From contig CANPWP010000004.1 in assembly GCA_947584595.1 (NCBI GenBank), positions 1 through 64,000 of the forward strand: 64,000 bases of DNA, given 5' to 3'. Shown piece by piece: positions 27,149 through 42,124 of this stretch; within the stretch, counting starts at the first letter, position 1; each line of letters opens with the position of its first letter. The notes below the pieces were generated by a model that worked only from the letters and a program-made list of their open reading frames with translations, was not told the origin of the DNA and did no database searches. The DNA comes from an uncultured Clostridia bacterium (lineage in GTDB: Bacteria > Bacillota > Clostridia > Oscillospirales > Acutalibacteraceae). Made by a program: the position numbers and the translations under genes.

Positions 27149-28324
27149 ATGACGAATTTCTTAGTAAGAAAATTCATCAGGGATTATAAAAATATAAAGA
27201 ACACTAACGTGAGAAATTCTTATGGAAAATTAGCAGGGATTGTTGGAATAATTTGTAACACAATTTTATTTTTTATGAAAATTACGGTAGGTTCAATATT
27301 TGGGTATGTATCTGTCACTGCCGATGCGATAAACAATCTTTCGGACGCATCTTCAAGTATTGTAAGTCTAATTGGATTTAAAATGTCAGGAAAACCCGCA
27401 GATTCCGAACATCCTTACGGCCACGGAAGATATGAATATTTGTCTGGACTTATTGTTGCTGTGCTTATAATGGTAATCGGCGTTGAGCTTTTAAAAAGCA
27501 GTGTTGAAAAAGTTATATATCCAAGTGAGGCGGAATTTAGCTTTATTGCAGTCGGAATACTTGTTTTTTCAATACTGTTGAAATTATGGATGGCTTTATT
27601 TAATTACAGTTTAGGAAAAAAGATAAAATCAGCTACGCTAAAAGCAACGGGAGCAGATAGCAGAAACGATGTAATTTCAACATCTGCGGTACTTTTAGCA
27701 ATGTTGATTTCGTATTTTTCGGGAATACAGCTTGACGGAATTATGGGAATCCTTGTATCACTGTTTATTTTATACAGTGGAATCGGAATTATTAAAGATA
27801 CGTTAGACCCATTGTTAGGAAAAGCACCTGAAAGAGAATTTGTAGAAGAAATCAGAAATAAAATTCTAACTTATCCGGGAGTATTGGGAACGCATGACCT
27901 GCTTGTTCATGATTACGGCCCCGGCAGGCAATTTGCAAGCGTTCATGTCGAAATGGCGGCAGAGGGTGATGTCCTTGAAAAGCACGATATACTTGATACC
28001 ATTGAGCGTGATTTCAATAAAGAGGGACTTCATATGATAGTTCATTTTGACCCGATTGTTACCAAAGGGGATAAGGTATCAAATTTAAGAACGTGGATAG
28101 CTGAAAAGGTTGCTGGAATAGACAGCAATTTGACTATTCACGATTTAAAAATAGTTGCGTGCAAGACTTATACAAACGTAATTTTTGATTGTGTAATGCC
28201 GTCAGATTTTAATTTGAGTGAAGATGAATTAAATAAGAAAATCTGCAATCTGGTAAGTGACGAGTACCCCTCATATAAATGTACTATAACCTTTGACAGA
28301 AGTTTTGCGGCTTTACCACACTGA
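27149..28324 (+). CDS. Cation diffusion facilitator (Zn/Fe/Mn efflux)
   Basis: 391 residues with six predicted membrane helices. The metal site is visible as TADAINNLSDASSS (TM2) and KATGADSRNDVISTSAV (TM5); the His-rich HPYGHGRYEY follows TM2, as in CDF proteins of the MntE/FieF type. The C-terminal cytoplasmic domain (about 210-300) has HDLLVHDYGPG. An additional ~90 residues after it duplicate part of the domain, giving a longer protein than the ~300-residue norm. ATG at GGAGGAA is preferred over a start 26 codons upstream. Confidence 0.88.
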   Translation: MTNFLVRKFIRDYKNIKNTNVRNSYGKLAGIVGIICNTILFFMKITVGSIFGYVSVTADAINNLSDASSSIVSLIGFKMSGKPADSEHPYGHGRYEYLSGLIVAVLIMVIGVELLKSSVEKVIYPSEAEFSFIAVGILVFSILLKLWMALFNYSLGKKIKSATLKATGADSRNDVISTSAVLLAMLISYFSGIQLDGIMGILVSLFILYSGIGIIKDTLDPLLGKAPEREFVEEIRNKILTYPGVLGTHDLLVHDYGPGRQFASVHVEMAAEGDVLEKHDILDTIERDFNKEGLHMIVHFDPIVTKGDKVSNLRTWIAEKVAGIDSNLTIHDLKIVACKTYTNVIFDCVMPSDFNLSEDELNKKICNLVSDEYPSYKCTITFDRSFAALPH

Positions 28325-28749
28325 GCATAAAAGTTTTGGTTAAGAAAAGCAAAAGTTTTTTGCGTTGCTTTGTGACATTGCCTATATGGAAAATTTTTAG
28401 TCAGAGAAATCTTTATTTATACCAAAAGCTTTTTTGAAAAATATGCCTCCCTCTGACGAGGGAGGTGGATGCGGCGAAGCCGCAGACGGAAGGAGAGAAA
28501 ACGCTTAAATTATAACAACTTTATTGCAAACGCAAAAAACGCTAAAATTATATCAATTTAGTTTCAAAAATAGAAAAGTGGCAAAATCTCTCCCTCAATC
28601 AGCTAACGCTGACAGCTTTTTCTGCGAAAGCGGCAACCTTTTTGTCACTTTGTGACATTGCCCCCTTGTAGGGGAATTTCTCGTCAGAGGGAGCCGAACA
28701 CAAAATTAAAAGTTAAATTTAGTTCCCTTAGTCATCTAACCCTGACAGA
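28325..28749. repeat. Repeat-rich intergenic region
   Basis: No gene. CCTCCCTC/GAGGGAGG and TGCGGC/GCCGCA stems lie at 28445-28480. CTTTGTGACATTGCC followed by GGAAATTTYTMGTCAGAG occurs twice (28366-28411 and 28650-28693). CTCCCTCAATCAGCTAACGC and CTGACAG motifs recur at 28590 and 28722. This mosaic of short elements between convergent genes looks like nested copies of a small dispersed element. Confidence 0.6.
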
Positions 28750-28790
28750 TTTTTCGCCCTTTTGTCGCACTGCGACAAAAGGGCGAAAAA
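28750..28790. repeat. Perfect 20-bp inverted repeat
   Basis: Arms 28750-28769 and 28771-28790 are exact complements (TTTTTCGCCCTTTTGTCGCA) with a single base between them, giving an extremely stable hairpin in either strand. It lies between the convergent CDF and dapL genes, at the end of the repeat mosaic, and may mark an element terminus or act as a terminator. Confidence 0.8.
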
Positions 28791-28814
28791 ATTTTAATTA
28801 AGTTGAAGTTTTCT

Positions 28815-28848
28815 TTAAAAAAAGAAACCCTTTCATTTAGGGTTTCTT
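28815..28848 (-). terminator. Terminator of the carA-dapL operon
   Basis: AAGAAACCCT and AGGGTTTCTT form a 10-bp stem with a 7-base loop; the minus strand continues with a T run. It lies 12 bases after the dapL stop. Confidence 0.88.
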
Positions 28849-28859
28849 ATAAAAATCAA

Positions 28860-30041
28860 TTATTTTTTCAGAAGCTCTTTAATTCTTCTTACAGCTTCAA
28901 TTGTATTATCCCTGTCGCCAAATGATGTTAAGCGGAAATAACCCTCGCCGTTTTGACCGAAGCCTTCTCCGGGAGTACCGACAACATTAGCCTCATTGAG
29001 AAGAAAATCGAAGAATTCCCATGAACCCATATTGTTTGGGCATTTCAGCCAAATATACGGTGAGTTTTTACCGCCTGTGTAGTAAATGCCGAGCTCATCA
29101 AGAGCAGAAGAAATAATTTTTGCATTTTCCTGATAGTAAGCAATATTTTCTTTAATTTGTTTTTGACCCTCTTCGCTGAATACTGCCGCAGCCGCACACT
29201 GAACAGGCCATGAAACACCGTTAAATTTTGTAGCTTGTCTTCTGTACCAAAGTGCATGTAGGTTTTCTCCGTCACGCTCTAACTCTTTTGGAATAATTGT
29301 GTAACCGCATCTTGTGCCTGTAAAGCCGGCAGTTTTTGAAAGCGAGCAAAATTCAATTGCACAGGATTTTGCACCCTCAACGGCATAAATACTTCTCGGT
29401 AAATCTTCTGTAATAAATGCTTCATATGCGGCGTCATAAAGAATAACAGCGTCATTTTTAGTTGCGTAATCTACCCATTTTTTAAGCTGGTCATATGTAT
29501 AAGCTGAGCCTGTCGGGTTATTCGGTGAGCAAAGATAGATAATATCGGCTTTTACATTTTCATCAGGCATTGCGGCAAAACCGTTTTCCTGAGTTGATGC
29601 GGCATAAACTATTTTTCTGCCTGCCATAATGTTGGAGTCAACATAAACAGGGTAAACAGGGTCTGTCACTAAAACCGTATTATCCTCTGAAAAAATATCT
29701 CCGATATTTCCGCAGTCTGATTTTGCACCGTCTGAAACAAATACTTCATCTGTTTTAACATCTACCCCAAAGCTTTTGTAATAATCGGAAATTGCCTGAC
29801 GTAAAAATTCATAGCCCTCATAATCAGGGTAACCCTTAAAAGTCTCTTTTTTTGAAAGGTCGTCGGCACCCTTTTTCATTGCTTCAACAACGATTGGGGC
29901 AAGGGGGAGAGTAACGTCGCCGATACCAAGTTTAATTACGGATTTATCGGGATTTTCCTTTAAAAATTTATTTGTTCTTTTTGCAATTTCAGCAAAGAGA
30001 TAGTTGGGAACAAGGTTATTAAAATTTCTATTTGTCTTCAC
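28860..30041 (-). CDS. dapL: LL-diaminopimelate aminotransferase
   Basis: A fold-type I PLP enzyme of 393 residues that converts tetrahydrodipicolinate directly to LL-diaminopimelate, bypassing acylated intermediates. Seen: YLFAEIAKR, KLGIGDVTLPL, DGAKSDCGNI, YLCSPNNPTG, and the PLP lysine in SLSKTAGFTGTRCGY. The start is probably GTG (VKTNRNFNNL) with AAGGAA seven bases ahead; a TTG six codons upstream would overlap that site. It ends the ANTAR-carA-carB/dapF-pyrG operon; DapF, encoded in the same operon, epimerises its product to meso-DAP for lysine and peptidoglycan. Confidence 0.93.
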   Translation of the reverse strand: MKTNRNFNNLVPNYLFAEIAKRTNKFLKENPDKSVIKLGIGDVTLPLAPIVVEAMKKGADDLSKKETFKGYPDYEGYEFLRQAISDYYKSFGVDVKTDEVFVSDGAKSDCGNIGDIFSEDNTVLVTDPVYPVYVDSNIMAGRKIVYAASTQENGFAAMPDENVKADIIYLCSPNNPTGSAYTYDQLKKWVDYATKNDAVILYDAAYEAFITEDLPRSIYAVEGAKSCAIEFCSLSKTAGFTGTRCGYTIIPKELERDGENLHALWYRRQATKFNGVSWPVQCAAAAVFSEEGQKQIKENIAYYQENAKIISSALDELGIYYTGGKNSPYIWLKCPNNMGSWEFFDFLLNEANVVGTPGEGFGQNGEGYFRLTSFGDRDNTIEAVRRIKELLKK

Positions 30042-30095
30042 GGTGATTTTCCTTTCCAATAAATTTCTCTTTTATTTTGGTTATTAATTTATAAG

Positions 30096-35755
<5,660 letters not shown>

Positions 35756-35814
35756 AGTATCATTCCTCAACTTTAAAATTCACTTAACTTAATTCGTTTA
35801 TCTATATTACTGTA

Positions 35815-36897
35815 TTATTTTTTGTTATTTTTCATCAATTCAATAAAGCGGTCGAATAAAAACGCTGTATCACGGGGTCCGCCGCAAGCCTCAGGGTGAA
35901 ACTGAACGGAAAATGCAGGCATGTCTGTATAGTTCACGCCCTCACAGGTTCTGTCGTTGCCGTTTACAAAGCCTTCTTCTGCATTGGCAGGCAGGCTGTC
36001 GCTTACAACTGCATATCCGTGATTCTGGCTTGTAATGTAAACACGGTTTGTTTTTAAATCAACGGCAGGCTGGTTTGCTCCTCTGTGACCGTATTTAAGT
36101 TTAGAGGTTTTTGCACCCTGAGAAAGTGCCAAAAGCTGATGACCTAAGCAGATTCCGAAAATAGGGATTTTCTTATCGCAGAGCTTTTTAATTTCTTTAA
36201 TAATTTCCGTATTTTCGCTCGGGTCTCCAGGACCGTTTGAAAGCATTACGCCGTCGGGATTCATTTTAAGAATTTCGTCTGCATTTGTGTTTCCCGAAAC
36301 GACCGTAACATCACAGCCTCTTTTAACAAGTTCTCTGCAAATATTATATTTTGCTCCGAAATCCATAAGCGTAACCTTTAAGTCGTGTGCTTCCGACTCG
36401 AAAAGTTCACAATTATCTGAAGTAACACTTTTTACAGCGTCTGTAATTTTATAGGATTTTATTTCTTCAATATCTTTTTCAAAGTTGTCAAGACTGTAAG
36501 TTAATTTACAGTTCATAACACCATATTCCCTTACTATTTTTGTTAAGGCCCTTGTGTCAATATCATACATAGCAGGAATACCGCTGTTTTTTAAAAAGGT
36601 GTCAAGATCCCCCTCACAACGAAAGTTAGAAGGAGCTTGGCACCAGTTTCTTACAATATAGGCTTTTAAAGACGGGGACTTGCTTTCAAAATCAGAGGGA
36701 ATGACCCCGTAATTTCCAATCAACGGGAAAGTTTGAATAACTACCTGACCGTAATAGCTGGGGTCGGTGAGTGTTTCAAGATAGCCTGTCATTGCTGTTG
36801 TAAAAACAAGCTCTCCTGTTGTTTCTTTTTCGGCGCCGAAGGCTTTGCCTTCAAAATAATTACCGTTTTCCAAAATTAAATATGCACTGCGGCTCAT
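35815..36897 (-). CDS. carA: Carbamoyl-phosphate synthase small subunit
   Basis: 360 residues, the glutamine amidotransferase subunit. The N-terminal CPSase domain has AYLILENGNYFEGKAFG and TGYLETLTDPSYYGQ; the GATase domain has SNGPGDP, nucleophile Cys in IFGICLGHQLL, and the His/Glu of FHPEACGGP. It hydrolyses glutamine and tunnels ammonia to CarB. The start has AAAGGAA. It lies 31 bases after the ANTAR gene and about 60 before carB-dapF. Confidence 0.96.
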   Translation of the reverse strand: MSRSAYLILENGNYFEGKAFGAEKETTGELVFTTAMTGYLETLTDPSYYGQVVIQTFPLIGNYGVIPSDFESKSPSLKAYIVRNWCQAPSNFRCEGDLDTFLKNSGIPAMYDIDTRALTKIVREYGVMNCKLTYSLDNFEKDIEEIKSYKITDAVKSVTSDNCELFESEAHDLKVTLMDFGAKYNICRELVKRGCDVTVVSGNTNADEILKMNPDGVMLSNGPGDPSENTEIIKEIKKLCDKKIPIFGICLGHQLLALSQGAKTSKLKYGHRGANQPAVDLKTNRVYITSQNHGYAVVSDSLPANAEEGFVNGNDRTCEGVNYTDMPAFSVQFHPEACGGPRDTAFLFDRFIELMKNNKK

Positions 36898-36928
36898 AAA
36901 TATAACATTCCTTTCACAAAATGCCGTA

Positions 36929-37498
36929 TTAATTTTCGTAAGTTTTAATTACCTGTTTTGCAATTTGTATTTTGCTTATGCGTAAGTCCATAGCCTGTTT
37001 TTCAAGATAGCGGTGAGCTTGTTTTTCCGTCATTGCAAGACACTGCATAAGCAGAAGCTTTGCACGGTTGACGAGTTTGACCTCTTCAACCATATTTTTA
37101 AGCTTATCATTTTCCTGAACTACTCCGAGAATACGATTTCTGTAGCAATCAGTAAAAATTAAATAATGATGAAACAGATGCTTATTAATAGGTCTTGAAA
37201 TTACAAGGATACCGTATTTAGTAAGATTTTCAACTACATCCGCCGAATGTTGTTCATGAACGATAGTAACAACACAGGCCCGTGTGTTAGTTGCGGCAAA
37301 AACAGCAAGTTCAAGTCCCGTTTCGTTTTCAAGAGGAATATTTATCAGTATTAAATCAAACTCCTCTTTGCCAATAAAATCCTTGGCAGCTGCTGAGCTG
37401 CTTGCATGGCTTAAATGTTCATAGCCTTCAGAGTATAGCAACTGAGCAAGGGATTCTGTACTTTGCTTGGTCTTAGAAATAATCAACGCTTTTTTCAC
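36929..37498 (-). CDS. ANTAR-domain antitermination regulator
   Basis: About 189 residues: a receiver-like domain (KALIISKTKQSTESL, FDLILINIPLENETG, VISRPINKH), a coiled-coil linker, and a C-terminal ANTAR RNA-binding domain (about 128-185: VNRAKLLLMQCLAMTEKQAHRYLEKQAM). The usual phospho-acceptor site is LINIP, without aspartate at the canonical place, so activation may not use phosphorylation. ANTAR proteins bind paired hexaloop hairpins and prevent termination. The gene is divergent from glnA, whose leader has such a hairpin, and heads the carA operon. The start is taken as GTG after GGTGAT; TTG or GTG three to four codons earlier are alternatives. Confidence 0.85.
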   Translation of the reverse strand: MKKALIISKTKQSTESLAQLLYSEGYEHLSHASSSAAAKDFIGKEEFDLILINIPLENETGLELAVFAATNTRACVVTIVHEQHSADVVENLTKYGILVISRPINKHLFHHYLIFTDCYRNRILGVVQENDKLKNMVEEVKLVNRAKLLLMQCLAMTEKQAHRYLEKQAMDLRISKIQIAKQVIKTYEN

Positions 37499-37510
37499 AG
37501 ATATCACCAA

Positions 37511-37914
37511 TGTATAATTGTAATGTATTTAGTCGAAAATGTTATTACTTATAAGAATTAAGATAAAAAAATTTTTTATTTTTATTCTTTCGTTTACAGA
37601 TTTGTTGTTACTGTATGAATATATAATACATAAAATAAAAAATAAAAGTAACAAATGAATTTTTAAAACATATATTATATTAAATAATCATATTTTCAAA
37701 ATATTTTTATCATCTAAATTATATATATTCAAACCCTATGCTGATTATAAGAATAAAGATTTAAAAAAATTAACAAAAAAGCATAATTTAGGTAATTGAA
37801 TTGCAAAAATTAATTAAGTGTTGTTAAAATTCTTAAATTTAAAGAGTTAAATTTAGAGTTTTTGCAAGTTTTTAATAAAATCTTGCAAAAAATAAGAAAA
37901 ATTTAAAATTTCTA
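37511..37914. other. AT-rich divergent region between the ANTAR gene and glnA
   Basis: About 400 bases, very AT-rich, without a supported gene. It must contain the leftward promoter for the ANTAR-carA operon; I could not fix its boxes. The rightward glnA promoter and leader are listed separately. Confidence 0.5.
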
Positions 37915-37943
37915 TTGACAAAGATATAAATAGAGTATATACT
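37915..37943 (+). promoter_or_regulatory. Promoter of glnA
   Basis: Consensus TTGACA (37915-37920) and TATACT (37938-37943) with a 17-bp spacer. The transcript should start near 37950, just before the leader hairpins. The near-consensus strength implies that control acts after initiation. Confidence 0.85.
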
Positions 37944-37952
37944 TGCAGTAAT

Positions 37953-37998
37953 GACACAGCAAAGGCGCTGTAGGCATAGTCCTACGGCGCCCTTTTTT
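37953..37998 (+). ncRNA. glnA leader with ANTAR-target-like hairpin and terminator
   Basis: ACAGC - AAAGGC - GCTGT (37955-37970) is a 5-bp stem with a six-base loop having A at position 1 and G at position 4, the hallmark of ANTAR target hairpins. AGG - CATAGT - CCT follows directly as a second hexaloop, though this loop lacks the A1/G4 pattern. Overlapping both, GGCGCTGTAGG (37964-37974) and CCTACGGCGCC (37981-37991) form an 11-bp terminator stem followed by six T. The first hairpin and the terminator share bases and exclude each other. Binding by an ANTAR protein would favour read-through into glnA. Confidence 0.7.
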
Positions 37999-38036
37999 AT
38001 GTCAAACCTATAATAAAAGGATGGGAGAGTTTTAAG

Positions 38037-40130
38037 ATGGCTAATGTTCCAGAAATGTTTGGTTCTATGGTTTTTAATGATAAAACCATGAAAGAAAGAC
38101 TTCCTAAAGCTACATATAAAGCTTTACAGAAGACAATTCAAAACGGTGATCCTTTAGATATCAATGTTGCAAATATCGTTGCAAATGCTATGAAGGATTG
38201 GGCCATTGAAAAAGGATGTACACATTTTACTCATTGGTTCCAACCAATGACAGGAGTTACGGCTGAAAAACACGACAGCTTTATTAACCCGACAGATGAC
38301 GGCAATGTAATTATGGAGTTTTCGGGAAAAGAGCTTATTAAAGGCGAACCTGACGCATCTTCATTCCCAAGCGGCGGCATCCGTGCTACATTTGAAGCAA
38401 GAGGCTATACTGCATGGGATCCGACATCATATGCATTTGTTAAAGACGGCTCTTTATATATTCCAACAGCATTCTGTTCATATACAGGCGAAGTACTTGA
38501 TAAGAAAACACCGCTTCTCCGTTCAATGGAAAGAATCAGCACAGAGGCCGTAAGAATTCTTAAGCTTTTCGGTAAAGACGATGTAACAAGAGTTACTACA
38601 ACAGTAGGTCCTGAACAGGAATACTTCCTTGTTGATAAAGAGCTTTACGATCAGAGAAAAGACCTTATTTTTACAGGCCGTACACTTTTTGGTGCAAAAG
38701 CTCCTAAAGGACAGGAACTCGACGACCATTATTTCGGAGCAATTAAAACAAGAGTTGCAAAATTTATGGCAGATCTTGACAGCGAGCTTTGGAGTCTTGG
38801 CATTTATGCAAAAACAAAGCATAACGAGGTAGCTCCGTCACAGCATGAGCTTGCTCCTATTTTTACAACAACTAACCTTGCAACAGACCATAACGAGCTC
38901 ACAATGGAAATTATGAAAAAGGTTGCTGAGCGTCACGGTCTTGTATGTCTGCTTCACGAAAAACCGTTTGCAGGCGTAAACGGTTCAGGTAAACACAACA
39001 ACTGGTCAATTTCAACAAATACAGGTGAAAACCTTCTTGACCCGGGTAAAGAACCTGCTAAAAATACACAGTTCTTACTTTTCCTTGCCGCTATTATCAA
39101 GGGTGTGGATGAGTATCAGGATTTATTAAGAGTTTCCGTTGCTTCAGCAGGAAATGACCATCGTTTAGGCGCTAACGAAGCTCCTCCTGCTATTATTTCA
39201 ATGTTTTTAGGCGATGAGCTTCAGGGCGTTCTTGATGCTATTGAAAAGGGCGTTCCCTATGAGGGTACTGAGAAAACAAAAATGCAGATGGGCGTTGATG
39301 TTCTTCCTGACTTTATGAAAGACACAACAGACCGTAACCGTACATCGCCGTTTGCATTTACAGGTAATAAATTTGAATTCAGAATGTTAGGTTCATCTCT
39401 TAACATTTCTTGTCCTAACATTATGCTTAATACAATCGTAGCCGAAGAACTTCAACAGTTTGCCGATGAGCTTTCAAAGGCGTCAGACTTTGATACAGCT
39501 GTTATGGAACTTATTAGGAAAACAATTAAAGAGCATAAAAGAATTATCTTTAACGGTAATAACTATGCTGATGAGTGGGTCGTTGAAGCTGAAAAGAGAG
39601 GTCTTTATAACTTAAAGACATTGCCTGAGGCTATGGCTCGTTATGTTGATAAGAAAAACATTGAGCTTTTTGCAAAGCACAATGTATATACAGAAAAAGA
39701 AACCTATGCAAGATGCGAGATTCAGCTTGAAAACTACTCAAAGACTATCAATATTGAAGCTCTTACAATGCTCGATATGGCAAAGAAAGACATTCTTCCT
39801 GCTGTTACGGCTTATGTAAGTGAGCTTACAGATACAGCGCTTGCTAAAAAATCACTTTCTGCTGATATTCCCACAGATGTTGAAACAAAGCTTGTATCTG
39901 ATTTAAGCCAGAAGCTTGTATGCTTCTCCAAAAAGATTGAAGAGCTTGAAAACACATTGATTGCCGCTGCTGAGTATGAGGACGATGCTCAAAAATATGC
40001 AGAATTTTACTGCAATGAAGTTTTTGCAAAAATGCAGGAATTAAGAGCTATCGGAGATGATATGGAAACAGAAACAGCTTCTGAATACTGGCCATATCCG
40101 ACATACGGCGATTTACTTTTCAGCGTATAA
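38037..40130 (+). CDS. glnA: Type III glutamine synthetase
   Basis: 697 residues, the length of GSIII (GlnN), much larger than the ~450-residue type I. Seen: the N-terminal GSIII region ([20 protein letters not shown]), [38 protein letters not shown] and the conserved [21 protein letters not shown]. It condenses glutamate and ammonia to glutamine in hexamer rings. The ATG follows GGGAGAG. It is controlled by the leader attenuator and is followed by the ammonium channel gene. Confidence 0.96.
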   Translation: MANVPEMFGSMVFNDKTMKERLPKATYKALQKTIQNGDPLDINVANIVANAMKDWAIEKGCTHFTHWFQPMTGVTAEKHDSFINPTDDGNVIMEFSGKELIKGEPDASSFPSGGIRATFEARGYTAWDPTSYAFVKDGSLYIPTAFCSYTGEVLDKKTPLLRSMERISTEAVRILKLFGKDDVTRVTTTVGPEQEYFLVDKELYDQRKDLIFTGRTLFGAKAPKGQELDDHYFGAIKTRVAKFMADLDSELWSLGIYAKTKHNEVAPSQHELAPIFTTTNLATDHNELTMEIMKKVAERHGLVCLLHEKPFAGVNGSGKHNNWSISTNTGENLLDPGKEPAKNTQFLLFLAAIIKGVDEYQDLLRVSVASAGNDHRLGANEAPPAIISMFLGDELQGVLDAIEKGVPYEGTEKTKMQMGVDVLPDFMKDTTDRNRTSPFAFTGNKFEFRMLGSSLNISCPNIMLNTIVAEELQQFADELSKASDFDTAVMELIRKTIKEHKRIIFNGNNYADEWVVEAEKRGLYNLKTLPEAMARYVDKKNIELFAKHNVYTEKETYARCEIQLENYSKTINIEALTMLDMAKKDILPAVTAYVSELTDTALAKKSLSADIPTDVETKLVSDLSQKLVCFSKKIEELENTLIAAAEYEDDAQKYAEFYCNEVFAKMQELRAIGDDMETETASEYWPYPTYGDLLFSV

Positions 40131-40192
40131 TTGGAGTATATTCAGCATAATAAGCATAAAATTTAAATAAACTTAATATTTTTTATAAACAC

Positions 40193-40238
40193 AAGGATGT
40201 GCTAAATTAAGCAAAGCTTAATCTTGCACATCCTTTTT
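40193..40238 (+). terminator. Long hairpin terminator between glnA and amt
   Basis: AAGGATGTGC (40193-40202) pairs with GCACATCCTT (40226-40235); inside, ATTAAGC pairs with GCTTAAT. Five T follow. It may end the glnA transcript or act as an attenuator before amt. The base pairs at its foot could be opened by an alternative CAC-AAGGAT-GTG hairpin whose loop also has A1 and G4, but that stem is only three pairs. Confidence 0.75.
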
Positions 40239-40280
40239 GTTTCTATATTTTCTACATAAAATTTAAAGGAGAGATAAAAA

Positions 40281-42014
40281 ATGCAAGTAGAGAGTGTTGT
40301 TCAGGAAACCCTGAATTCTACCATTTTTGGTACGGAAGGTGTATGGTTCCTGATAGGTGCCGCATTGGTATTCTTTATGCAGTGCGGATTTGCAATGGTG
40401 GAAACAGGCTTCACAAGAGCTAAAAATGCCGGTAATATCATAATGAAAAATCTTATGGACTTCTGTATCGGTACAGTAGTATTTATGTTGCTTGGTTTTG
40501 GACTTTTGTGCGGTGAAGATGCATTGTTCGGTTTAATTGGTTTGCCGAACTTACAGATTTTTACTGATTTTGCTAATTTTCCATGGCACAATTTCGTATT
40601 TAATATGGTATTCTGTGCTACCGCAGCTACCATCGTTTCAGGTGCAATGGCAGAAAGAACAAAATTTGCTTCATATTGTATTTATTCACTTATCATTTCA
40701 GCAGTTGTATATCCGGTTGAAGCGCACTGGATCTGGGGCGGCGGCTGGCTTTCACAGTTAGGCTTTGTTGATTTTGCAGGTTCTTGTGCAATTCATATGG
40801 TTGGCGGTATTTCTGCTATCATCGGTGCAATTATCCTGGGACCCCGTATCGGTAAATACGGCAAAGACGGTAAAGTAAACGCTATTCCCGGTCACAGCTT
40901 AACGCTCGGCGCATTAGGCGTATTTATTCTCTGGTTCGGTTGGTACGGCTTTAACGGTGCCGCTGCTGCCGCAACAGATAATCTCGGTCAGATTTTCTTA
41001 ACAACAACAATCGCTCCGGCAGTTGCTACTTGTGTAACAATGCTGTTTACCTGGTTTAAAAACGGCAAGCCTGATGTTTCAATGTCACTTAACGGCTCAC
41101 TTGCAGGTTTGGTAGCAATTACGGCTCCATGTGCAGACGTAGATGCTTTAGGTTCAACGATTATCGGTTTTGTTGCAGGTATTTTAGTTGTAGTAGCCGT
41201 TGAATTTATCGATATTAAGTTAAAGATTGATGACCCTGTCGGCGCCGTTGCAGTACACGGTGTAAATGGTATTTGGGGTACACTTTCGGTAGGCCTTTTC
41301 GCAACAGGTATAGGACAGGACGGTATTACAGGTTTGTTCTACGGTGGTGGATTTGAGCAGTTAGGAATTCAGGCTTTAGGTGTAGTTTGTGTAGCTGCAT
41401 GGACTATTGTTACTATGATTATTACATTCCAGATTATTAAACATACAATCGGACTTCGTGCAACTAAGGAAGAAGAGCTTGCAGGTCTTGACCTTACAGA
41501 GCATGGTCTTATCAGCTCTTATGCAGACTTTATGCCTGCTGTTGTATCAACTGCTTCTCTTGATGAGCTTGGCGCTCAGGTTACAGGCGACGCACCTGTT
41601 ACAGAAGCTGTTCCAGTTCAGCTTGCAGGTAAATATGCTCCTGCTGCTGAGGGCGAAGTTAAAATTACAAAAATTGATATTCTTCTTAAGCAGAGCAGAC
41701 TTGAAGCTCTTAAGATTGAAATGGATAAGCTTGGTATTACAGGTATGACGGTAACACAGGTACTCGGATGCGGCGCCCAGAAGGGTAAAGCAGAGTATTA
41801 TCGTGGTGTTGCTCTTGAAAGTAACCTCCTGCCTAAGATGAAAGTAGAAATTGTTGTATGCAAAGTTCCTGTTCAGTCGGTTGTAGACGCTGCTATTAAA
41901 GCGCTTTACACAGGTCATATCGGCGACGGTAAAATCTTTATCTATGATGTTGAAGATGTTGTCAAGGTAAGAACAGGTGAAACAGGCTATGACGCAATGC
42001 AGGATGTAGAATAA
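40281..42014 (+). CDS. Ammonium channel with C-terminal PII domain
   Basis: 577 residues. Residues 1 to ~400 are an Amt/Rh channel with eleven membrane helices, the twin-His pore (EAHWIWGGGW and AVHGVNGIWG) and the FGFG-free Firmicute-type entrance; residues ~445-577 are a complete PII (GlnB/GlnK) domain with KIDILLKQSRLEALK, T-loop GCGAQKGKAEYYRG and the tyrosine of the uridylylation site at 507, then VVCKVPVQSVVDAAI and HIGDGKIFIYDV. PII normally plugs the channel when nitrogen is ample; fusion puts the gate on the channel itself. Ribosome-binding site GGAGAG precedes the ATG. Confidence 0.94.
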   Translation: MQVESVVQETLNSTIFGTEGVWFLIGAALVFFMQCGFAMVETGFTRAKNAGNIIMKNLMDFCIGTVVFMLLGFGLLCGEDALFGLIGLPNLQIFTDFANFPWHNFVFNMVFCATAATIVSGAMAERTKFASYCIYSLIISAVVYPVEAHWIWGGGWLSQLGFVDFAGSCAIHMVGGISAIIGAIILGPRIGKYGKDGKVNAIPGHSLTLGALGVFILWFGWYGFNGAAAAATDNLGQIFLTTTIAPAVATCVTMLFTWFKNGKPDVSMSLNGSLAGLVAITAPCADVDALGSTIIGFVAGILVVVAVEFIDIKLKIDDPVGAVAVHGVNGIWGTLSVGLFATGIGQDGITGLFYGGGFEQLGIQALGVVCVAAWTIVTMIITFQIIKHTIGLRATKEEELAGLDLTEHGLISSYADFMPAVVSTASLDELGAQVTGDAPVTEAVPVQLAGKYAPAAEGEVKITKIDILLKQSRLEALKIEMDKLGITGMTVTQVLGCGAQKGKAEYYRGVALESNLLPKMKVEIVVCKVPVQSVVDAAIKALYTGHIGDGKIFIYDVEDVVKVRTGETGYDAMQDVE

Positions 42015-42043
42015 TTTAACCTATCCTTTTTAATTCACATAAA

Positions 42044-42083
42044 CCAAATGCCCCTCAAAGCGAAAGCAATGAGGGGCGTTTGG
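42044..42083 (+). terminator. Terminator after amt-PII
   Basis: CCAAATGCCCCTCA and TGAGGGGCGTTTGG form a 14-bp stem (with a T-G pair) and a 12-base loop; TTTG and further T-rich sequence follow. Confidence 0.8.
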
Positions 42084-42124
42084 TTTGTTATTTACCAAAA
42101 GAATTAGAAAAATCAATATAATTA

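Noticed and set aside
28445-28500. CRISPR-like repeats in the repeat-rich gap
   Set aside because: The units are unequal, overlap each other and are not separated by regular unique spacers; no cas gene is near.
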